This document shows, piece by piece, positions 40,434 to 51,894 of a stretch of DNA of 64,000 nt. Source of the DNA: Rhodamnia argentea. Taxonomy: Eukaryota > Streptophyta > Magnoliopsida > Myrtales > Myrtaceae. The notes under the pieces are model-generated. The model ran no database searches. It saw only the letters and a list, made by a program, of their open reading frames with translations, and had not been told where the DNA came from. How positions within the stretch are numbered: the stretch's first letter is position 1; each line of letters starts with the position of its first letter. The DNA lies in NCBI RefSeq assembly GCF_020921035.1, contig NC_063158.1:22244178-22308177 (forward strand). Reading direction: 5' to 3'. The position numbers and the translations under genes were made by a program.

Positions 40434-41150
40434 AGGAAAATTCCAAATAATAACCTGAATGAAATGCCTTTATTTTATCAAATAATGATCGGAAATGGAT
40501 TTTATTTCAAAAAAGAGCTTGAAATGCCCTCTTTATTTCAAAAAAGGGTCTGACCAACAAGAGTCTTTTCCTCATTTTTTCTTTAACTTTTTTCCTTTTT
40601 TCTTTTCTTTTTCCCCTTTCTTTTTTCCTAGAAAAACCTTATCTTCTAGCTGGCGGCCGGCCAAGCCACCCACCGACGAGGGCGGGGCAAGGCCGGCGAG
40701 GCGAGCTCACTAGGGTTAGACGAGGGCTACCCTCGCCTTGCCAGGGTGAGGTCGCGAGCCAAGGGTGGCCCTCGCCTAGGTGAGCGGTGAGGGGGGCCCA
40801 CGTCAACCTCGCTCGGGCGAGTTGAGGGCTACCCTCGATCTTGACCAAATTTGGGGAGGGCGAGCAACCTTCGCCCGCCCTCACGTGTGGCTAGCTTGTC
40901 TAGTCACCGGCGAGAAGATAGGGAAAAAACACAAAGAAGAAAAAAAAAAAAGGAAAGGGAAAAAAGGAAAAAAAAAAAAAAAAAGGGAAAAAACTTTAAA
41001 ATAGGAAATTATGAAAATGCCCATAGTCTAGCCTTTCTTTGAAAAAAAAATAGGGCACTTCAAGCCCTTCTTTAAAATAATATTTAATTCAAACCCTTAT
41101 TTGAAAAAATGAGAACACTTTAGGCTCTTATTTAAAAATTTTCCCATATA
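40434..41150. mobile_element. Inverted-repeat element with GC-rich core
   Basis: The ends GGAAAATTCCAAATAATAACC and (reverse complement of the right end) GGGAAAATTTTTAAATAAGAG are related, and both arms carry TTTCAAAAAAGGG / CCCTTCTTTAAA-type units. The core goes pyrimidine-rich, then ~270 bp of GC-rich sequence with repeated GGGCTACCCTCG and GGCGAG words, then purine-rich. A relative is at 53.5-53.95 kb. Frames in the GC core (40639-41042) are compositional artefacts. Confidence 0.6.
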
Positions 41151-42022
41151 AAATTATTTATCAATAAAGCTAGCCCTCAAGGCTTGGGAGAGATGTAGAG
41201 TTGAGCGTGATTCAAGGGTAAATCTAAAATTGGAGATGGGTAGATTTCGGGTTCCAAGTAGGTAAAACTTGAAACTTGCAGCCTATAGCCTATAACAAGT
41301 TTTTGCATTTTTATGAATATATGTCTTCATGCGATCTTACGGTACTCCAAAGGGTCCGATGATGAGTGTGTAATCTAAAACCAATAATATGATCTTTCAT
41401 GTCCGACAATATTTATGGCTAAGATTTTATTTTGTTAATTTTTTATATTTATTCATATGTCTAATTTTGAGTCGTAGTTAGTGCATTGTAGTAGTAAATA
41501 ATGGTCATTTAAGATGATAATTCACAGCAATTGTTCAATTAAGAATATAGGTTAAATTGGGGTAGACATTGGAACCGACCTTAGAACCTACAATAGAGAA
41601 GGTTCTAGATTTCATATTAGGAGTGAAACCTATGCGAAACTTGAAACCGTTCTTCCTTAATTGAACGGTGGTGTCCAAAGGAAGTTGATGCCCTAAATTA
41701 GGGGAATCTTGTAATACCCGAGTCCCATGTTGAATGGTAGAGAGACAATGTGAAACGGGTCATAAATACGTTTCTTGTTTTTAGACTCGTTTGGTGTTGT
41801 TTAAATGATTCAAATACGTTTTTGTGTTCTGCTCTATGTTTTTTAGAGTATTATACCCTGTCTTCTGTTCATGTTTGTCAATTTGACATGAGTATGCAGC
41901 ATTTATATTGTTTGAAACGTAATTTAGTACATTTAATACGTTGTCTAAATTATTTGTTTGTTATTATTTTTGTGACTTTTAAATTGATTACCCAAAAAAA
42001 AAAAAAAAAAAAGCTCCTCATT

Positions 42023-42900
42023 GTGATTAGAATATGGCATGTTTGGAAATTTATTTTGGGATCTTTCTGAAAAACATAATAGGAAATAAAAATACAAACT
42101 TAATTAGAATAAAAAAAAAAAAAAAAAAAAAAAAAAGCTAAAAGCCAAAAAAAATTAGATTTAAAATTGTTCTAAAAATAATTTTTAAATATAAATTTAA
42201 ATTGAATTTAAAATAGGCTTAAAATTTTACAAAAAACTATTTTTTAAAAAAAAAAAAGGGGAATTTGCGAGATTTTTTTTCAAATTTTAGGTTTTTTTTA
42301 TTTTTAAAATTTTTTAAATTATTAAATTAAAAATATAAATTTTTTTTTCCCCGTTTCTTAAATTTTTATTTTTATTAATTTCCTTAATAAAATTTTATTA
42401 CTACACTAGAATTAGTTTTTAGCAATTTTTAAAATTGAATTTTAATTTATTTTAATTTATGTAAAGTTGAAAATCCATGTAGCTTTTTTTTTTAAAATAT
42501 CATTTTATATTAAAATTTTAATTATAGTTTAAGGGATAGTCATAGTATATCGTGCAAAAAAGTGCACCCAAAGTGTTCCAAAGCAACCACCCAAGTGATG
42601 GTCGCTTGGGGTCTCAGCTTCTTCGTGATTAGTACGTTGGTAAACAGTAAGACTAAAAGGCTATTTGATTAGAATATGGCATGTTTGGAAAATTATTTTG
42701 GATCTTTCCACTTGGGTCACGCAGGTTTTTTTAAGAAAAAATGACTTTTTTTTTTGCTTCTTCCGAAACTACACTAGAATTTTTTTTTTCAATTTTGCCC
42801 TCATTTTTTCTGTCATCTTCTCTTCGTGAGGACAAACCCGGCTGAACCGAGGCAGCCACCCAAGTGATGGTCGCTTGGGGTCTCACGACCTCAAACTAGG
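42023..42900 (+). repeat. Local direct repeats
   Basis: The block GATTAGAATATGGCATGTTTGG with the following ~20 bp occurs at 42025 and 42667. The block CACCCAAGTGATGGTCGC plus TTGGGGTCTCA occurs at 42587 and 42858. Copies are nearly identical, so the sequence between has been duplicated or the pieces belong to repeated transposon ends. Confidence 0.7.
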
Positions 42901-43279
42901 GTCACGCGGGCAGGGCCGGGGTCGAGTGACCTCAAACAAAGGTCGGGGGCGGCTTGGGTCCTTCATTGGAGCCGGCAAAGGTTTTGAGTTTGTTTAATAG
43001 AAAATAAAAAAAAGGACAACAAACAAAGTCCTTTGCAAGAAAAAATTTTGCCCAATACTAATTACGCTAAAGTTATTTTACAAAGGATTTTTTGCTAAGA
43101 GCAATTTCATTCCTCCAAAACCTTTTAGGCTAAATATAAACACAATCTAAATCTTTTGGTGTCCCATCAATCCCTTTTGACGTCCTCAATTATTTAGAAC
43201 ACCCTTCAATTTCAGCATCAAAGAGATAATGTTTTTACATCAAATTGAGAAGGAAAATGGGTGGCAACCTAAATAATTT

Positions 43280-44150
43280 TGATCTTAAAATTTTCTGATT
43301 CTGCTCCTAGGAATACTTTTGGAGTAAAAATAAGAATAAAAAAATATTGATTCTTTGTTTCAAAATCACTTTTAAGAAACGAGACCAACAAAGTAAGAAT
43401 ACTCTCACTTTATTTCATCCGCCACCCCTCGCCACTGTTCATCCCAACCGTTGCCGCCCTCCTCTGCCGATTGCCGCTAATCACCAAAGAAAAAGGAAAA
43501 TAAAAATTTTTTAAAAAAATTAAAATAAAAATTAAGTAATAAAACAGTACTTTTTTATGATAATAAATAGTTTAATTCAAAATTAATTGCTTAAAAATAT
43601 ATCATTTAAAAAATTAATAATTTTTTGAAAAAAAAAAATTCTATAGAGTTGTATCGCATTCTTAACAAATTATAAGAAACAAAAATGCCATGATTTGGTT
43701 AAATAAAAAAAGTTTTTAAGGACAGGTCAGGTATAAGTTTGGTTAAATATAAAAGTGTTTAAGTACAAATTCGTGGCAAAAATTCAAGTGCAAATTGCTT
43801 ACTAAACTTCTGTTTTTTCTTAAGGATCTTGCATATGTCTTTATATTCAACTAAATAAATAGACTAATAATTTGCATTCGTTTTATTAGTGATGATATAT
43901 ATATTGATTTTATAGTGATTAGACGTAATTATTTGACTTAAATGAAAAAAAAAATTGGGAAGAGAAATTATTTCTGAGAACATAAATTTTGTGCAGCCAT
44001 CAAACGTATTTTTGTTTTAGGAATAAAAATTTTGTGCTGTTACCAAACACATTCCGATTCTGTAAAACTCGTTCAGAGAATAGAATCAAAAGAATCAATT
44101 CTGATCAGAGTTGATCTTTTGAATTAAAATCGATGCTAAACGCGCCTGAA
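43280..44150. mobile_element. Fold-back DNA transposon, 'GTGTTTGGTAAC' family, copy 2
   Basis: The right arm (43890-44150), reverse-complemented, aligns with 38700-38960: GAGTTTTACAGAATCGGAATG then TGTGTTTGGTAAC and TTAAGTCAAATAATTAC follow in the same order. The left boundary is uncertain. No coding sequence was seen. Confidence 0.5.
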
Positions 44151-45269
44151 AATGGCTTGCGCGAACTTTTCCCAGCTTGTTATGTGACAACTCTTGGATT
44201 TCTCCTCCATCGTGTTTCTGGATGAATGTGAATGGGGACCCTCCAGGTTGGCCAGTTAGGTCCAACTCGTCTGTCACCACGCCACGTTACTGATCATGCT
44301 TCTGCCTCTGTGTGCACCCATCATATTCACTGTGCATTGCACTGAACTGTGGATATCAATCTCATCAAAGATGTCTCCTTTGTCAAAAGGGTAGGTCAGA
44401 AAATTCAATCCCTGGGACAGAAATTCAACTCTGGCGCTCCCATCCTTTTGGGTCGAGAGGGCAACTTCCGTGTCGAGTGGGCATCTGTTCTGGATAGGAG
44501 ATTTATCGTACTCAATGCAAGTTTCAAGACACAGCTATAATTCTGACAAGACGGAAAACCTAACAAGTAAAAGAGAGCATGTATCGCTGGTATGAAACAC
44601 TAGTCATCTTATTTGGTATCGATTCGAGCATTTTAACCACGCGCTATCTCAGTAATCGTTAAATTAAGGGTGTAAAAGACCGCTCGTGCAAAGTTCTTTT
44701 ACACTAAGGCTGTAGAAGAATAAAGGGAGCCGAGATTTTATTGCCACTTGTATTTGGAATTATGTGGCCAGTGAAGGTAAATTTTACTAAGCAAAAGAGT
44801 TAGCTGGCCAACTTGTGGTGCAACAGTTCGATAAAAAAAAAAAAAACTTGTGGTGCAGCAATGATGCTGTTGACAGATGAAAAAACTAACAGTCCAGTTG
44901 ATCCAGCTAATGACTAATTCTGGCTATTCTGAACAGTGAGAGCACAGAACAGGATTAGCTGTTTTTCCCTGCAACCATCCTTGCATGTCCACAATGCAAG
45001 CTTCTCTATTACTAATGTTGATGCATAAAGATATGCAGATAATGTATATAAATATATATATGTATATATATTATGTTTCATCTTTCTCAGTCCAATAATT
45101 TGAATGGACAGGGAATGGTTTGAAGAGTTATTAATAAAGTAAACTATCTTATCTCTAACACTGATAATGAGGATGCTCCACCTACATTGGGTGTTCGTTT
45201 TCCTTATTCAATGCATATGTTCAGATCATAGCATTGGCATTAACTCTTTTTCATGGAGCAACTATTATC

Positions 45270-45410
45270 TGCTCGGGTTATCCCATATCGATTATGGACA
45301 AGAATGGTAATCGGTTTATAAGTGTGAGAGAAAGTGCCATTCTTTGAACTAACTTTTAGGATAAGAGAGACCCAATATCACTCAACACTAGTATCAAAGC
45401 CCAGGTTACC
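45270..45410 (+). mobile_element. TRIM-like retroelement fragment
   Basis: TTATCCCATATCGATTATGGACAAGAATGG followed by GGTTTATAAGTGTGAGAGAA is a typical TRIM LTR layout. About 70 bp later TAGTATCAAAGCC (45389-45401) resembles a decayed initiator tRNA-Met primer-binding site. Only one LTR side is visible; it is a broken fossil. Confidence 0.5.
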
Positions 45411-45689
45411 AACAAATCTAGAGTCAATAGTCACACGGAAGGGAAAATCGGTTGTGGAATGGGCTGGTGGTTACTTTTTAAACGTTAGGGAACCCTCAAT
45501 CAATATCGATACCTAATTATGGATGAAGAGAAGAAAAGGTCCTATTGTTCCTGTAATTAAAGAATGAAAATCGATTTTTAGTGATTTTTTTCTACCTCTT
45601 TCGCCTCTTCTTCGCAACACAATTTAAATTCATAATGATCGGTGTTATCTTTCTAACAACACGCAAGAAAGCATTGTACCTCTGAAAGA

Positions 45690-46330
45690 ATAATTACAAA
45701 AAAAAAATCCTAAATTCATTGAACTGATACCCATTTAGTCCTAAACTTTACAATATGGCTAGTTTTGTCCCAAACAACTAATGATTATGACTAATTTAGT
45801 CCCAAACAGTTAATAATTTGTCAATATCATCCTTTTGGCCAGAAATGGCTGATATAAACGCCAGTCTTCTTATGTGAAACAATCGGCGCCGACATAAACA
45901 ACTTTTACAAATTTTCAAAAGAATTACGATTTTCATACAAATTTTTTTGTTCTTTTTCTTTTTCTATTCTTTGTTTCCCCCTTTTTCCTTTTAAACTAAA
46001 GTCCGTTGAGGGCCGCGACTCTCGCCTGTGGCAGGCAAAGGCTTCGCGACCCTCACTAGATCCGGGCGAAGGCTACAACCCTTATTTACAGCCAGTACGT
46101 CGGCCCATGGTAAAAAAGAAAAGAAATTAATAAATTAATAAAAAAAATGCAAAATTTGTCAATATTAGTGCCCGTGTATTATAGAACAAACGACATCCAT
46201 GTCAGCGATTGCTCATAAAAATTGTCCGAAAGAATTATATGGACAAATTATCAAAAGACTTAAAACTAAATTAGCTAGATTGAAGGATTTAGGGTCAACA
46301 TCAAGAGATAAACTTCACATATCTTGTGTA
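45690..46330. mobile_element. Inverted-repeat transposon, 'TTTAGGACTNAATTGNCA' family
   Basis: Left-arm units such as TTTAGTCCTAAACTTTACAATATGG and TTAGTCCCAAACAGTTAATAA face right-arm units AAGACTTAAAACTAAATTAGC and GGATTTAGGGTCAACA. The core has the same pyrimidine, GC-rich, purine arrangement as the copy at 15.5 kb. It ends about 260 bp upstream of the GDSL start codon, so it forms part of the promoter region. Confidence 0.6.
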
Positions 46331-46593
46331 CTACTAGTTTTTGTCTTCCATAAGTGGAACCCAGCAACTCCACTCAAGTTCAAAAATTTCCGGTGGACAC
46401 ATGTTAAATGCCCAACTAACGTTACCAACATCACCTCTGTCCCTATTTATTACCAAGTGGGAGTGCAACTACCTTTGCCCACCCATAGCTCACAGACACT
46501 TCCTCCCTCCCTCCGTCTCCACAGTCCACGCTGTTTCTCAAGCTCCTCAGCCTTTTGCTCGAGCGGCTGGTCGCGGAGGCAACGGCGGCGAAG

Positions 46594-49028
46594 ATGAGGG
46601 CAGGGGCGGAAGCGGCAGCGGCGGCGGCGGGGGTTGCGGCATTGTTGGCTTTGATGCCACTGCTCGCCCAGGCCATTGCCATAGACAGAGTGAGGCAATT
46701 GGCAGCTAAAAACAACGTGACCTGCGTTCTGGTCTTCGGGGACTCGAGCGTTGACTCAGGGAACAACAATGTGCTCCAGACCACAATGAAGAGCAACTTC
46801 CCTCCTTATGGAAGAGACTTCTTGAATGGCCGCCCAACTGGGAGGTTCTGCAATGGCAGGCTCGCCACTGATTTTATTGGTATTTCATGCACCTTGTCTC
46901 TGCTATTTCCACTTTATTTTTCTTCTTTCCACACAAAAGAGTTGGACCAAAGTGTCCCTTCTCTACCAGCTTTTAGATTGATCACCTCTAGGACATTCAA
47001 TTAAGGAACCAGACATGAGTTCTTGGAATAGTTATTAAATGCAAACAATGCTTGTTGTTGTATGATGCATTCATTTGAGCTAAAATACAGCTTAGCAACC
47101 ATTAAAAAGGAGAAAGATCTACCAATCTAGGGGGCCCAGAAAGGTTATGGGGGCTTGATTAGTACATTAAATTTAGAAAAAAGTAGTTTCTTGAATCTGT
47201 GATGATATGACAAAAATGTGGAGAGTAATGGTTTTGATAAAGGTGCCAATTGTTATGCTGCTCGAAGGGATGATCTGTTTCGAGAAGAGTAATTTTGAAT
47301 AGAAAACGTAGAACCTACCATGTTATAGTGAGTTAAATCGGAAATCAAGCTGGTTTCAGAGTAGGCCTGAGAACAATGCTTATCTACATTTTTGTTTTTC
47401 ATTTTTTTTAATTATTTTTAAGTAAGTAGTATAACTATTATTTTAAGGCAAAAAAAATACCATGTGAACAATCTGTGGGACAGTAGTAGTTTAAGACATT
47501 GATTGACTTCCTTACTCTCTCAAGTTTGAAATTCATTTCTAATATATCCTTTATCTTTAAACAAAGTTTTAAAAAAGCGACCAATTCTCAATATAAAACT
47601 AGAAACCGAACCGGTTCAGTAAGGCCAATTCAGTTCGGTTTCGGAATTGAACCGGCTCGATCGCTCCCCTTATGTGCTTGTATAGATCCTTGGATTATTT
47701 TGGCAACGTATGTAGGAAGAAGAAGCTAAACCTTTTCCCATATGATGCTGAAATCAGAAAAAGAGGGAATTACTTATATTGAGCAACATGAGAGGAGATG
47801 TACGACTTTTTCTCATTTTTTGTACCCTAGTATGAAAAGCAGTGAGTGCAGACATTGAAGAATTCAAGGAAGCAACATTCATTTTTAAACTTATGAATCC
47901 AAAATGTCATTTATTTATGCCTTCCTGGGATTCGGCTAAAAAGTTCAGGAGACTTTGAGATCATGCATGAGCATTTTTGGCCTCCCCCACTTTATGACAT
48001 TCCAAAAAACCAAGTCAACCCCTGTGACAAATGGGACAAGTTTGAGAAAACACCATAAGTTTCAGTTCTTTTTTTTCTCTTTTTTAGAAAAAAGAAATTT
48101 ACAGAAATTTATGCTAAGTTAAAATATTTTCTCAGACAATCACGAGAAAGGACACCAATGCCCATCTTTTGTGCTAAAATTTCAAGTGGACCAGACTGCA
48201 GCTTTAAGTATAATTTTCTTTCATTAAATTATACCAAACCACATGATACCTCACTAATCTTTATATGCAAAGCAATGCACAAGTCAACACTAAGGCAATC
48301 TTAATGCACGACGCCGGATCAAGAAAGTTTATCGAGAAAACTCAAACCCTAACACGATGCAAACATAATTAACTCAAATGGCCTCGCCGTACATGTCATT
48401 TCATTTTACACACGAGCCATCGGTTTCTTGGTCGTGCACATGACGTTATTTCTTCATGTGGTCGATCCCGGTGTCTAAAGTGTGAATTTAAGGTGGACTA
48501 TGTCTGGATCAATTTTGATGATATGCGCAATATAAGTTGGTAATTGACTTCATTTTTGTGCTCCCTCGTAATTTTTCAGCCGAGGCACTTGGGTACACCA
48601 AGGCAATCCCAGCATTTCTTGACCCGAAGCTGACCAAATCGGATGTGCTTCACGGGGTCAGCTTTGCATCCGCTGCTTCTGGGTATGACGATTTCACTGC
48701 CAACATCTCGGTGAGCTTCGTAAAATTTAATCTTTCTTCAGACAAATGGAAATTTCTTTGATCATTTACCGATGAATCGGTTTGGTTTGTGGGATAGACC
48801 GTGCTCTCGGTATCGAAGCAGCTGGAGTACTTTCTGCATTACAAGATCCACCTGAGCAAGTTCGTGGGTGGGAAGAAGGCGGAAGAGATCATCAACAATG
48901 CAGTGTTCGTCGTGAGCATGGGAACGAACGACTTCATCCAGAATTACTACCTGGACCCAACTCGTCCCAAGCAATACTCCTTGCAAGCCTACCTCAACTT
49001 TTTGATCTCCTGCATGTCTCGTGACATT

Positions 49029-49090
<62 letters not shown>

Positions 49091-50922
49091 CACGGCATCG
49101 AATTCCTATCTAGACCGACTCCATGTAGACCGGATGAATCACAGTCGATGGTTATGGACTCGTGATAAGATCGATCGCTAAGCTTCACCTAATCCAGCAT
49201 GGACCGGATCTGGTTAAGTACTTCGCCACCCGTGTGCTCGCTCATACATGGATTGGAAATTGATATTTTAGTTCTTTATGCACAACAAACCTAGGAATCA
49301 GAATATGTGAGCCTCTTGATAGTGATGAGCCTATCTAGAAGACATGGGATGATCATCCAAAAAGTCCTTAATCTATTGTATGGCGGTTAATTCAGTCCTA
49401 AACTTTTTATTTGTATCATTATAGTCTTAAGCCTTTGAGGATTTGTCAATTCAGTCTTAAATCTTTCAATTATGCCGATTTAGTCCTAAAACTTTTGATC
49501 ATTCGTCAATGTAGTCCTTTTTGCCAATATAGATTTAGGACTAAATTGGCAATTTTAAAAAGGGTCAGAACTAAATTGACACGATTGAAAGATTTAAGAC
49601 TGAATTGACAAATCGTCAAAAGATTTATGACCGAATCGGCACAATTGAAAAGTTTAGAACTGAATTGGCAACCGTACTATAGGTTTAGGACTTTTTGGAT
49701 AACTTTCCCCAGAAGACACACATCCTCGTACTCATGTTCTTTCGTATGCCAATATCGTCAAGAAATGGACGACAAAGAAAGCACGGAGAGAATCAGTATT
49801 CTTTCGGGTCGCAGGATCTATCAACCGGTAACTTAGGCCAGCCAGGGCAAGGTCATTCAACAGTAATGCCGGTCCCGTAAGGGTTCCATCGATGACTATG
49901 GATCTTATCTCCATCTCCCTTGTTCGCAACAGAGAAGGCAGTGGACAGACAGACGCATGAAGGCTGTAGTACTGAATGGGGTCCTGTAAAAATGTAACGT
50001 CCATACGAGGATGATCTGTGTTTTTTTTTTTTTTTTTGGCCCATCTCGTGTTGCAGGAAATGCACAGATTGGGAGCCAGGAGATTGGTCATCGTCGGGAT
50101 CCCGCCTCTGGGATGCTTGCCGCTTGTCAAAACCCTAATGGACACGGCCACTTGCCACCAAGACTACAACAAGATATCTTCCTCTTTCAATTCTCTGACT
50201 AGGAGAAGACTGGACTCCCTAAGGAAAAGCAAAGGGCTCAAGACTGCGTTCGTGGATGCTTACGCCATCATCCAAGACGCGATCAACCGCCCCGGCAGAT
50301 ACGGTCAGTGCGGGAGAATTTGTCCAAAAAGTTCTAAATCTATTGTATGGATGTTAATTCAGTCTTAAATATTTTAATTGTGTCGGTTAGGTCTTAAACA
50401 TTTCAATTGAGCCAATTTAGTCTTAAATCTTTTGACGATTTGTCAATGTAATCATTATAGCCAAATATCCAAAAAATAAATTTATGACTAAATTGGCAAA
50501 TCTTCAAAAGCTTTAGGACAAAATTGATAAACCATCGAAAGGTCTAGGACTAAATTGGCATAATTGAAAGGTTTATGACTGAATCGAGTGACGTACAATA
50601 GGTTTAAGACTTTCTAAATAATTATCTAGTGGGTGTGCGCCATGCGTTAACGGCTGCGATCACAACTTACATATTTAATCTGTTCATGTCGATCATACAA
50701 AGAGACTTAAGTTTGTCGAGCAATATGGCAGGTTTGACGGAGACGACCAAAGGGTGTTGCGGGACAGGAACGGTGGAGTATGGGGAATCATGCAAAGGGC
50801 TCACCACATGTTCGGAGCCGGAGAAGTATGTCTTCTGGGACGCCGTTCATCCGACCGAGAAGATGTACAAGATCCTTGCCCTCGAGGCCATTGCCTCGTT
50901 CGACGAAAGCCTTCTTGCCTAG
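46594..50922 (+). CDS. GDSL esterase/lipase (5 exons, 362 aa), gene 1
   Basis: Exons are 46594-46879, 48580-48710, 48798-49031, 50057-50303 and 50732-50922; phases 1, 0, 0, 1 close and all are GT-AG. An N-terminal hydrophobic signal peptide (to about residue 29, LLALMPLLAQAIA) predicts secretion. SGNH hydrolase blocks are complete: FGDSSVDSGNNN (nucleophile Ser51), GVSFASAASG, GTND (Asn183) and WDAVHP (Asp336, His339). Plant GDSL enzymes hydrolyse or transfer acyl groups on lipids, cutin monomers and other extracellular esters; the substrate is unknown here. The ATG at 46594 was chosen because the signal peptide follows it directly. Introns 3 and 4 contain inverted-repeat elements, and intron 3 starts with a (TC)28 tract. 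A paralogue lies in opposite orientation at 56654-59736. Confidence 0.95.
47583..47675. repeat. CCGGTT-rich repeat fragment in GDSL intron 1
   Basis: AACCGAACCGGTTCAG and AGTTCGGTTTCGGAATTGAACCGG give a short palindromic, repeat-derived patch in the 1.7-kb first intron. Similar ACCGG/GGTTC words occur in the repeats at 51.4-51.6 and 54.3-56.3 kb. Confidence 0.4.
49033..49088 (+). repeat. (TC)28 microsatellite starting at a splice donor
   Basis: Fifty-six bases of pure TC follow directly after the last exon-3 base and the donor G (49031-49032), so the donor reads CAG|GTCTCTCTC and the tract forms the first ~57 nt of GDSL gene 1 intron 3. Confidence 0.97.
49345..49710. mobile_element. Inverted-repeat transposon, 'TTTAGGACTNAATTGNCA' family, in GDSL intron 3
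   Basis: The left end CCAAAAAGTCCTTAATCTATTGTA is complementary to the right end TATAGGTTTAGGACTTTTTGG. Arms consist of ~35-bp units (TTAGGACTAAATTGGCAA and the complement) in both directions. It has no coding capacity. Confidence 0.75.
50317..50625. mobile_element. Inverted-repeat transposon, same family, filling GDSL intron 4
   Basis: The left end TTTGTCCAAAAAGTTCTAAATCTATTG is complementary to the right end CAATAGGTTTAAGACTTTC. It lies 13 bp from the exon-4 donor and covers about 310 of the 428 bp of intron 4. It is more diverged at its termini than the 49.3-kb copy. Confidence 0.7.
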
Positions 50923-51180
50923 AACACCTCTCCGATGTCTTTCGGGGATTCTCGATGTTGTGCCGTCGAATTCAATCTTGCTCCTAGGACATGATTCTCC
51001 ACTAGGCAGTCATGTGATTTCATCGTTCTAGCTGGTATGTGTGACTAATAGTGTTGACTCGTATTCCCGATCGAAGCGATATACGTCACCAATAGTTCAC
51101 TTTCGGTTGTAGTACGAAGCGTCGTTTGCTCAATGTTTCGATTCTTTTGCCAACGAGAATAGTCTATCTGTTCCCATTTT

Positions 51181-51252
51181 TTATCCGTCGACTACTAATC
51201 GGTTCAAATCAAATTATTATCCGTCGTCTACTAATCGGTTCAAATCAAATTC
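51181..51252 (+). repeat. 36-bp tandem duplication
   Basis: Two adjacent 36-nt copies starting TTATCCGTCG and containing CTACTAATCGGTTCAAATC differ at only two positions. They lie about 260 bp downstream of the GDSL gene 1 stop. Confidence 0.95.
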
Positions 51253-51409
51253 TTACTTCCAAAGGGTATAAGAACGTGGATCGGTGGGTGTATCCGCAGT
51301 ACTCATCCGATGTACTAGATTGACACGAAAACATTAGTTTTATGCAGGGAGCAAAACTTGAAACTAATAACCGAATCGATTATGCTAGGACCCGATCAGC
51401 GATCACGTA

Positions 51410-51660
51410 TTGAACCGGCTTGTTTTAGAGGAATCTCATATTTGTATATACCTTATGACTAGTAAAGTCTTTGTGGTTGAATGGTCTTGTGTGCCTACTT
51501 CAAGCTGCAAATCGTGAGTATCCTTCTCCCTCGTTGCATTTCACTATTTCCTTTATGCCCATAAGATGTATAAGATTGATTCTAAAACGGTTCAATCCTA
51601 GAACTGGCCTGCTTGATTGGTTTTCTGGTTGGAACCAAGATCCAGACTAATTCTTGTTGG
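51410..51660 (+). repeat. Dispersed repeat, copy 1
   Basis: Shares ATGACTAGTAAAGTCTT, GAATGGTCTTGTGTGCC and TACTTCAAGCTGC with 54415-54597 in the same order, plus a following CCTGCTTG...GGTT...GGACTA block. It lacks the 1.6-kb insertion present in copy 2 and so serves as an empty site. Confidence 0.75.
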
Positions 51661-51894
51661 AGCTGATTGGGGTAAAGGCCGGTTTGGCCGTCACTCACGA
51701 GGCCATCACCGCTCGAGAATTGCCGATGTGTGAGGCTCAAGTGTCGCCGGCCTATGGCGACGCTCAAGCTAGCTTGTGGCCGGCAATCGACCAAAGAAGA
51801 AGAAAAAAGAAAAGAACAAATAGAAAAGAATTAAAAATTTTGAACTTACAATAGGAAAAGGAAAAATAAAAATAATTAAAATGAGTGTACAAAG

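Larger units (their letters stand above)
38339..46593. other. 8-kb gene-free, transposon-rich interval
   Basis: It holds fold-back elements (38.7-40.05 and 43.3-44.15 kb), an AT/GC mosaic element (40.43-41.15 kb), homopolymer-rich DNA (42.0-42.5 kb), locally repeated segments (42.0-42.9 kb), a TRIM fragment (45.27 kb) and an inverted-repeat element (45.7-46.3 kb). Short frames such as 44349-44540 and 45334-45516 could not be tied to any gene. Confidence 0.6.

Noticed and set aside
40495-41042. Several overlapping frames with Lys/Glu or Gly/Arg-rich products
   Set aside because: Compositional artefacts of the GC-core element and adjoining purine tract.
48994-49188. Arg-Glu repeat frames over the (TC)n tract
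   Set aside because: Pure translation of the dinucleotide repeat.
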